Of a DNA stretch of 64,000 nt, positions 57,756 through 64,000 are shown piece after piece. The DNA is from Distichodus sexfasciatus (Eukaryota > Chordata > Actinopteri > Characiformes > Distichodontidae): assembly GCA_032718565.1 (NCBI GenBank), contig JAVGVS010000004.1, forward strand, positions 3,238,802-3,302,801. The letters are read 5' to 3'. Both the position numbers and the translations under genes were made by a program. Below the pieces are notes generated by a model. It was not told where the DNA came from, ran no database searches, and worked only from the letters and a program-made list of their open reading frames with translations. Position 1 is the stretch's first letter. Every line of letters begins with the position of its first letter.

Positions 57756-57862
57756 ACAGTTGGTAGCATAAGGGTTAGAGAGTTCGCTGTGTGATCGAAA
57801 GGTGCCACTGAGGTACTCATGAGCAGGTACCGTCCCCAAGTACTAGTCCCTGGGTACTGCTA
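57756..57862 (+). mobile_element. tRNA-derived SINE, family 1, fragment
   Basis: GTTGGTAGCATAAGGGTTAG, GTGTGATCGAAAGGT, CACTGAGGTACTCATGAGC, and CCCCAAGTACTAGTCCCTGG. Box B is deleted and the 3' part is missing. Confidence 0.7.
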
Positions 57863-57889
57863 AAAAAGGTTCCCACTTCTTGTGTTGTG

Positions 57890-58448
57890 TTATGAGCAAA
57901 TAGTCCCTTAATGCATACTTCAATCAGACATTATAACCACTTGCCAAATATAGAGAAGGTCTGAAGTTGTGTGGCAGTATAGATAGCAAACTGCCATGCA
58001 CTGTGTTCTGACACCTTTCTATTGGAACCAACATTAACTTTCTGCAAATTGAGCTACAGTAGCTCTTCTATTGGATCAGACAAAACAGAACAGCCTTTGC
58101 TCTCCAAGTGCATCAGTGAGCCTTTGCCACCCATCAACCTTTTGGTTTGTGAACTTTGCTTCCTTGGACCACTTTTAGCAGACTGTGACCTCTGCAAAGC
58201 GGGAACATCCCACAAGACCTGCCATTTTGGAGATGATGTGACCCAGTCAGCTAGCCATCATCACAATTTTGGCCTTTGTCAGAGTTGCCCAAATACTTAC
58301 ACTTTTGGCTTCCAAGATATCAACTTCAAGAACAAAAAAATCATTTGGTAGTTATTATATTCCACTCAGTTCCGGGTGCAGTTGTAACCAGGTTATCAAT
58401 GTTATTCACTTCACCTGTGCTTGGTCATAATGTAGTGGTTAATTGTTG
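57890..58448 (-). mobile_element. Tc1-like DNA transposon relic, family 1, inverted copy
   Basis: The stretch with CAGACATTATAACCACTTGCC, GTGTTCTGACACCTTTCTAT, GGATCAGACAAAACAG, GACCTGCCATTTTGGAGATG and finally TTATTCACTTCACCTGTGC reads on the minus strand as the left part of the Tc1 family seen at 4321-4712, including N-terminal transposase sequence. It is interrupted by stops and shifts. Confidence 0.75.
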
Positions 58449-59171
58449 TATATATAGAAAAACTGCAACTCCGAGTTAAAAAAAAAAGTTTTGTGTTTTA
58501 TGTAAGAATGGGATTGTACATGCATAAGTGGGTGTGGCAAGGGTGGGTGTTATATTTTCAGTGGTCAACATAGATTTGAAGTTAACTACCTTGATAGAAG
58601 ATCATTTTGAAATGTAAAAGCTTAAGGCCTCTGCCAGTAGTTGATGGGTTAATTGTTGATTATGGATTAGTCATTTCGGGAAACATTATAATTGTCTGTT
58701 TAAAAAATTGACTCATCATGGAAACTGGTCAGCCAAAAGATAGACACACACAAGTTAGTAACTTTAAAAGACTTGAACGATAAAAATCTTTGTTTACACT
58801 CTGCTGAGCTCCCACTTAAAATGAAGAACAAACTTTGGAAAGTGGAATGGAAGAATTACCATATTTATTTGGATGGGGCAACTAACAGATCAGGGGTAAT
58901 GGGGAGATGTTGGTGCAGTGGCCTGAGTAGATTCGGTGACCATAAGACTGGCTCGATTCCCATGAAAGCCTAAAAACCATCATCATCAACCATGGAGCAC
59001 AGCCCTTAACCCCGAGTTTCTCCATTTTCCCTGTAATTGGGAAGTGGGTCACTCAAGATAAGAGTGTTACATGCTGTGAATGAAACATGAAATGTTAATG
59101 CAAGATTGGTCCTGAGGTTGTTATGTCACTGCTCTGGATGAAGAAAACGTGTTCTGTGTTTCCTAACTCAG

Positions 59172-59283
59172 GTGGGCAGTACGGTGCGGTTTCACTGTCA
59201 GACTGGGCACCTGCTACTGGGCTCCACCACGCGCACCTGCCAGCCGGACCTCACCTGGAGCGGATCCCAGCCTGAGTGCATTC
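59172..59283 (+). CDS. csmd2: CSMD2 Sushi module 8, second half exon
   Basis: This 112-nt exon (phase 0 to phase 1) begins directly with the codons VGSTVRFHCQTGHLLLG, followed by STTRTCQPDLTWSGSQPEC and I. It supplies cysteines 2 to 4 and the tryptophan, completing the module begun at 53398-53471 (74 + 112 = 186 nt). The acceptor TAACTCAG ends at 59171 and the donor is GTAAGT from 59284. GHLL.GSTTRTC.PDLTWSG is almost identical to the family pattern. There is no in-frame ATG. Confidence 0.94.
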
Positions 59284-59938
59284 GTAAGTCCCCCTCAGCC
59301 CTCCACTTGAGACTCCATCCACAGAGCTCTAGATGTCTCTAGCTCTAGACTAATCAGCATCCAGCTCAAGAGAAGCTAATTTTTTTAGTATTTTGTTTCA
59401 GCTTGTGGAGTGGCAACACATAGTATTGTATTGCGACAATCAATACATTAAATTGTTGCAATCAGGGAATAGGAGTATTTAATTCAAAAGGAAGATATTA
59501 AAAACTGGATCTAAGTGAAATTTTGATAGAATTGAAAACAGGTAGCAAAAAAGATGTCTGACTTTAAACTGAGTGGACACCCAGAGCCAAATTTATGATT
59601 GTTATATTATAGCTAACATACTAGTAAAGAATCATGTTTTACATTTTCTAAATGAATTTACTTTGAGTGTCCTTCAGCACAAATGTGAAGTATTACTGCA
59701 TAAAATAATAATTTGATGTGTTTTGCTAGTTTTTCTCTGTAACTTGTAGTGTACTACTAATTGATATATTAACAGTAGTTTGGCAGTAGCATGAAAAGCA
59801 ACCATTTAAAAGTAACTTCCTCAACACTGCCGGGATAGTTTGCAGGGCTCAGTTTTGATGTGTTGTGGTGGTATTATTAAGCCGTTGGCTGACTAACCCC
59901 TCTTTTTCTCTTTTCATGCTTGGGCCCTGCTGCCACAG
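59284..59938 (+). other. Short intron between Sushi modules 8 and 9
   Basis: At 655 bases this is the shortest intron of the window. It is AT-rich in the middle. The acceptor is CTGCCACAG. I see no repeats or other features. Confidence 0.85.
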
Positions 59939-60118
59939 CCCACTCGTGCAAGCAGCCGCGGAGCCCAGCACACGCCAGCGTGGTGGGCATGGACCTACCC
60001 TCCTTTGGCTACATGCTGGTCTACTCATGCCAGCCTGGCTTCCTGCTCACTGGAGGCTCCGAGCACAGGGTCTGCAGGCCGGACGGGTCTTGGACCGGCA
60101 AAGTGCCTGTTTGCAGAA
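59939..60118 (+). CDS. csmd2: CSMD2 last Sushi/CCP exon (module 9)
   Basis: This 180-nt, phase 1-1 exon encodes the membrane-proximal Sushi module: PHSCKQPRSPAHASVVG, MDLPSFGYMLVYSC, GGSEHRVC, and SWTGKVPVC with R. The four cysteines and the tryptophan are intact. The acceptor CTGCCACAG ends at 59938 and the donor GTAGGC begins at 60119. VVGMDLPS is the CSMD2 form as I recall. CSMD1 has a GALDLPS and CSMD3 a RAIDLPT type sequence at this place, so this exon is one of the best for naming the paralogue. It is GC-rich and its first two bases are joined to the C of the preceding exon. Confidence 0.94.
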
Positions 60119-60341
60119 GTAGGCCAACTACAGACACACGTACACAAACACACACATACACACATAAACACAGAGTTAGTAGTGCACTTAAGTAATGCAA
60201 TGCTAATAACTGCGCCAACCCTAACTTTAGCTCAGTCATTTTTAATGCACCTTTAAATCTTGAATGAGAATAAGTTTTAGCATAAAATGTTTTTAATGTT
60301 GACATTGCCCATTTTATAACTGAGACCTTTTGTCCTCTCAG

Positions 60342-60407
60342 TGACACACACACAAACATACACACATACACACACACACATACAGAGAGAGAGAGAGAGA
60401 GAGAGAA
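60342..60407. repeat. CA/GA compound microsatellite
   Basis: ACACAC and ACATAC runs are followed by a clean (GA)n stretch of about eleven units. Confidence 0.9.
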
Positions 60408-60667
60408 ATACCTTTCTGTGTTTGTATGGTGCTTCTATTGACTCCCATAATTACTAGATCTTTATTGTATGTAACAAATACTAATTCCTGCAAACTAATG
60501 CAAATTCCCACTAGCTAACACTAATTGATAAAGCCAATTCCTGCTAGCATACGCAAATTCCAGATCGCTAAAACAAATTTCTACTTGCTAACACAAATTT
60601 CCACTTGCGTATGCTAATTTGTGCTAGCATATGCTTATTTCTGTTAGAATGCGCTAATTCCTCTTTA

Positions 60668-60914
60668 GTGAAAGTGAGTGATTATTTGTCATTGTGAACA
60701 CACCATAGCACAGCACACAGTGCACCACAACGAAATGTGACCTCTGCATTTGACCCATCCGTGAAGGAGCAGTGGGCAGCTAAGATGGGCAGCACCTAGG
60801 GAGCAGTGCTTGGGGACAGTACTTTGCTCATGAGTACCTCAGTGATACCTTTACCAGTCCTGGGATCTGAACCAGCGACCTTCTGATCACAGGGAGAACG
60901 CCCTAACCCTAGAC
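60668..60914 (-). mobile_element. tRNA-derived SINE, family 1 (full length)
   Basis: A well-kept minus-strand copy: GTGAAAGTGAGTGATTATTT, GTCATTGTGAACACACCATA, CTCTGCATTTGACCCATCCG, TTGCTCATGAGTACCTCAG, then GATCTGAACCAGCGACC (box B on -) and the head. Confidence 0.85.
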
Positions 60915-60972
60915 CGTCCCTACTGAATCTCACTGGCTAATGTTAAGCGCTAACCAGCGCTTATTCCCGCAA

Positions 60973-61156
60973 TAGGGTTGCCGCCTGTCCCGGTTTTACT
61001 GGGATTGTCCTTTTTAATGGTCTGTCCCAGGGAAAATTTTCACTCTCCCCGGGCACTGAATGTCATAGGTCAGATGTGTTTACCGCTTATAGGCAACATG
61101 GTTGGTCGGGTTGGTGAAATGTCCAGGTTTTATGCCAGATCCAGGTGGCAACCCTA
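60973..61156 (+). mobile_element. 184-bp hAT-like MITE with near-perfect 8-bp target duplication
   Basis: It begins TAGGGTTGCCGCCTG and ends CAGGTGGCAACCCTA, almost perfect inverted repeats. Flanks are TCCCGCAA (60965-60972) and TCCCGCTA (61157-61164), an 8-bp duplication with one mismatch. It does not code. A truncated inverted copy is at 55063-55185. Confidence 0.8.
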
Positions 61157-61782
61157 TCCCGCTATAGTATGCTGATTTTCCTTAGCCATTTTCCCGCTGG
61201 CTATGCTAATTCCCACTTGCTTACAGTAATTCGCTCTGGCTAACACTAATTCCCGCTAGCTAATGCTTACTTCCACTAGTAAACACAGTTGTTAACACAC
61301 TAGTTAACTAACAAATATTAGTAGCAATTGGAATTACTTAATGCAAATTACTACTTGTTAGAAGTGATGTGTTTGTTAGTGAAAATTATCTTTTGTTAAC
61401 AGTATATAAGTTTCAAGTCATGAAAAAGCTGAGAAATAGCTTTTCCCATCATTTAGCATAAAGTTAGGTCCTCAAAACCACCTACAAACCTATTCACATA
61501 AAAACACACCATACATTTAAAATCCAGCATAAAAAACACACTCTCTCTCACTCTGTGTGCATGTTGTTGAACCTTTGAGAGCTCTTTGAAATTGCTTTTG
61601 CTTTGGTGTGGAACTTTGCAGCCTGCTCTTTGTGGTTTCTTTTGCTTGTTTTTGTGCGCAAACCTTTGTTTTGCGGTGCGAACAAAGCGAGCGTGCTGCC
61701 CGTTTTAGCCTGAAGGTAATCGGGTGTGTAATTCCTTATTAAGGGAGTCTGCCAATGATACACCTTCTTCTACACCTTTCAG

Positions 61783-61848
61783 TCGGCTCCAAACCGGCGG
61801 AAAAAGTCACGGTACCTGTGCAGGGAACCGCCAGTCCCAAAGCCAGCG
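61783..61848 (+). CDS. csmd2: CSMD2 juxtamembrane linker exon
   Basis: This 66-nt, phase 1-1 exon lies between the last Sushi exon and the exon that begins VPDDVFA. It encodes IGSKPAEKVTVPV then QGTASPKAS. The piece has no cysteine, is rich in Ser, Thr, Pro and Lys, and matches the short linker of CSMD2 in style (GSK near the start, GT.SPK near the end). The acceptor CACCTTTCAG ends at 61782 and the donor GTAAGA begins at 61849. Because it is short and weakly conserved, it could be alternatively spliced. Its phases allow skipping without a frameshift. Confidence 0.85.
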
Positions 61849-63914
61849 GTAAGAACCTCCAGACGACTCCTCCTTACTGTGGATTTACATTACTTTTGTA
61901 GTAGCACACCAATTTTAAGTGTTATCCTCAAATCCTAACTTCTCCTGGATTGCAATCCAACTAAACTTGATCTTGCAGTTAGTTCAACGTTGACAGTAAC
62001 TGGAAGGCTTGCTGAATGCTTTTATGATCCAGTTCAACTTCATGTCTGTTTTACATCCGGGCGGTACATTTTAAATACAAACACATTTTGCAAAAAGACT
62101 CTACTAGAACAAAGACGGACCTAGCTAAGGCAGTCGCTAGTTTTCTGCTGACAACCACAAAGGTTGAGAATAAAACCTAATTTCCCACTAACAAATGCTC
62201 ATTGCAGTTATCAAACATTATGTCCCCATAACAAATACTATTTTTGCTAACAAATGTTAATTTAGAGGCTAGCACTTGTTTCTGACATAACATTGTGGAC
62301 TAAATAATGTTAATTTCCACTAAGGTTAGTTCACTGGCAGAATCTATTGAATGGCATAGGAAGCTTTAGCCATAGGACATTTACATTAGCTATTAGCATT
62401 GGGTAGCAAAATAACTTTTGTTAACATTCTTTGTTCTGGATGAGTTTTCAACAAAATACTATCAGTTGACATTCTACCACAGAGCATGAGGTGCTAAATA
62501 CCCCCAGCGCCATGTCTGTATTAATAGCTCACCGTTTTCATGCATTAACCAGCATAATCACTGCCTGATTCGTAAAGAACGAGATGAATTGAAGCCTTTG
62601 CTCTGCCCGCTTCTCCAAACTGCACTGGTCTTGGATGTGATCCTGCATCTCATATCTCGGCCATGATTTAGTGTTCAGCAGAAGAACAATTTCCCTTCTG
62701 CTGGAAAAAAGTCAATTACGGATGAGGTTAACGTTGAATTATGAGGCCACTTTGTCCTCTGCAGTCTTATATCCACCATTGTTGGAAGAGATTGTTCTTA
62801 ACGTTCAAGTAAAAGTGCAGATCTTGGACTTTCGATTGCATTTGTTGGTTAAAGGGCATAGTTTTTTTTTTTCTTTTACCACCTTTCTCTTTAATTCATA
62901 AACTGCAGATTTTTCATTCTTAGTAAGCATTGTTAAGTTGGTGGAACAACTGTAAATGTAAAATATGTCAAAAAAGCTTTATAAGAGTATGAAACAGTGC
63001 ATATCAGACATCCTGTTAGTCATTGTGAACACACCACAGCACAGCTACGTCCATCACAATGAAATGTTACCTTTTCTCTTTGTCAGTGCTTAAGGACAGT
63101 ACCTTGCTCATGTGTACCTCAGCAGTACCTTTACCGGTCCTTGACTTGAACCGGCAACCCTTAGTTCCTGTTGCTAAGTACATAAACGTTCTAGGCTGTG
63201 CTAGGCTGTGGCTCAATAGCTCAGTAGTTCTCAAAATACGCTTGTCTAACAATCAACATTACAGTTATATTAGGGGCCTTTTTGTAGGTCAGAAGTGATA
63301 TCAAATATATATTTTTTTAATCAAGGTATGAGCATACTGTAATAATATTGGACCTTATTCACTGACTGTTCTTGAGGAAATTTGTTTATAAAACACTCAG
63401 GTTGCACAAATACTTTGACATTCACCAGTGTTCTCTGATTTAAAATTTGCACCTACTGTAGGTTTGAACTAGATATGAGTTTACAAATGTTGAGGGTTTT
63501 CTTCAATCCTAAAGTATAATATTATGTGTTATAAGTGTCTTAATTTTTTAAAGATTTTTTTTTAAACTAAGAAAATATTGGTAAGTGAGGCTCATTGCAT
63601 GTATTTTTAGTAAATATTAAGTGAGTAACATATAAATGCAGGAAATATGTGTGTGCAATAACTTATGACTGGGATTGTAAATGAAGTGAAATGTACTTGT
63701 AAATATTTTTACTGATTATTGTCCAGTTAATTACAATTTTTTTTAACTGAGCTTTTAAATGTTTTTTTCAGTTTAGTTTTAACTAGTTCTGTATAAAAGT
63801 GTAAATGAAACCTTAAGAACTGCAGCAAGGTATTACATTTTTGCCCCCCAAAAGCTGCTTCTGTAAGTTCTGCCGCTCCTGTGAGTCTGACAGCTTGAAC
63901 GTTGTTAATTGCAG
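61849..63914 (+). other. Intron before the last partial exon
   Basis: It holds the far end of the GCTAAC-type array (to about 62520), a minus-strand SINE (63018-63166) and AT-rich sequence with a fragment of the CTCATT-ended MITE family (about 63350-63600). The acceptor is TTAATTGCAG. Confidence 0.8.
63018..63166 (-). mobile_element. tRNA-derived SINE, family 1, internally deleted
   Basis: GTCATTGTGAACACACCAC is followed by CATCACAATGAAATGTTACC, then directly by GTGCTTAAGGACAGTACC, CTTGCTCATGTGTACCTCAG and TGACTTGAACCGGCAACC. The middle is missing. Confidence 0.75.
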
Positions 63915-64000
63915 TGCCAGATGATGTGTTCGCCCCTGCTTACGTCTGGAAGGGATCGTTCGAGTACAAGGGCGTCAAGCAGCCCATGACTTTGACAATC
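63915..64000 (+). CDS. csmd2: CSMD2 juxtamembrane exon, 5' part (cut by window end)
   Basis: The exon starts after TTAATTGCAG (63914) in phase 1 and stays open to the last base: VPDDVFAPAYVWKGSFEYK, then GVKQPMTLTI. This is the start of the conserved globular segment between the Sushi array and the transmembrane helix in CSMD proteins. The words VPDDVFA, WKGS and KQPMTLT agree with CSMD2 as I remember it, and CSMD3 has a VPSDVFF type start instead. The exon end, the transmembrane helix and the tail with its FENPMYD-type motif should lie beyond the window. Confidence 0.9.

Larger units (their letters stand above)
53472..59171 (+). other. Phase-0 intron splitting Sushi module 8
   Basis: It holds a repeat-poor block (about 53560-54240), a dispersed repeat (54716-54880), a fragment of a small hAT-like MITE (55063-55185), a SINE fragment (57756-57862) and an inverted Tc1-like relic (57890-58448). 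From 55200 to 57700 I see AT-rich sequence with an hAT-like fragment near 57050-57150 and little else. It ends TAACTCAG. Confidence 0.8.
60119..61782 (+). other. Intron between last Sushi exon and linker exon
   Basis: It holds CA and GA microsatellites (60128-60170, 60342-60407), a degenerate GCTAAC/AATTCC array, one SINE (60668-60914) and a small hAT-like MITE (60973-61156), both of which interrupt the array. The acceptor ends CACCTTTCAG. Confidence 0.85.
60480..62520. repeat. Degenerate GCTAAC/AATTCC(C)GCTAGC array, interrupted
   Basis: Irregular units such as GCTAACACTAATTGATAAAG, CAATTCCTGCTAGCATACG, TAATTCCCGCTAGCTAATGC and CAAATGTTAATTTAGAGGC recur over parts of the span. The SINE at 60668-60914, the MITE at 60973-61156 and the linker exon divide it. 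Part of it (62160-62520) matches 7480-7790. Confidence 0.55.
3720..64000 (+). other. csmd2: csmd2-like gene, 3' portion (CUB and Sushi multiple domains)
   Basis: A mosaic of Sushi/CCP exons in one orientation and one compatible phase series marks a CSMD gene, which encodes a very large single-pass membrane protein with N-terminal CUB/Sushi repeats, a C-terminal all-Sushi array, a transmembrane helix and a short tail. CSMD proteins are linked to complement control and neural synapse development. The intact exons are 3720-3893, 5708-5881, 8157-8342, 17806-17982, 24284-24463, 41958-42131, 51259-51432, 53398-53471, 59172-59283, 59939-60118, 61783-61848 and 63915-64000+. Paralogue choice rests on module motifs recalled for CSMD2: GSPIYGRT, VNCTDPGIPAN, VVGMDLPS and VPDDVFA. 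CSMD1 and CSMD3 differ at these sites as I remember them. Family assignment is near certain, and the paralogue is likely. Confidence 0.8.

Overview
This window is intronic and exonic DNA from a vertebrate nuclear genome, most likely a ray-finned (teleost) fish. Short exons with GT..AG borders sit in introns of 0.65 to 17.5 kb. The introns are full of microsatellites and fish-type mobile DNA: tRNA-derived SINEs, Tc1-like relics, hAT-like elements with 8-bp target duplications, and one Tigger-like element. I see no bacterial, viral or plasmid genes.

One gene explains all coding sequence. It is the 3' part of a CUB-and-Sushi-multiple-domains gene on the + strand, best matched from memory to CSMD2 (csmd2). 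Twelve intact exons are visible: 3720-3893, 5708-5881, 8157-8342, 17806-17982, 24284-24463, 41958-42131, 51259-51432, 53398-53471, 59172-59283, 59939-60118, 61783-61848 and 63915-64000 (cut by the window edge). They encode nine intact Sushi/CCP modules, a short linker and the start of the segment that precedes the transmembrane helix. Every border is phase 1 except the phase-0 intron splitting one Sushi module (53472-59171). Joined, the exons give about 585 residues in one open frame. The CUB domains, the rest of the Sushi array, the transmembrane helix and the cytoplasmic tail lie outside the window.

The most unusual observation is in the interval 8343-17805. Two further Sushi exons are expected there by family order, and both are present but broken. 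The copy at 11473-11647 has lost cysteines and carries a net +1 frameshift. The copy at 15278-15469 has a TAG stop, lost cysteines and module sequence scattered over more than one frame. Because their outer borders are phase 1, skipping both keeps the message in frame. This predicts a protein shorter by two Sushi modules, unless the assembly is wrong here.

The introns, in order. 1-3719 holds an hAT-type repeat and a 34-bp inverted repeat. 3894-8156 holds two Tc1-like relics. 8343-17805 holds the two broken exons, SINEs, hAT-like relics and an enhancer-like AT/GC-mixed block. 17983-24283 holds two degenerate minisatellites and a duplicated non-coding block. 24464-41957 holds long pyrimidine tracts, eight SINE copies and two hAT-like elements with exact 8-bp target duplications. 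42132-51258 holds a second duplicated non-coding block, a MITE and a Tigger-like element. 51433-63914 holds a decayed Tc1 element, a second copy of the 4.3-kb Tc1 family, a small hAT-like MITE and a third degenerate repeat array.

Family names and gene identity come from recall of protein and repeat families. No database search was run.
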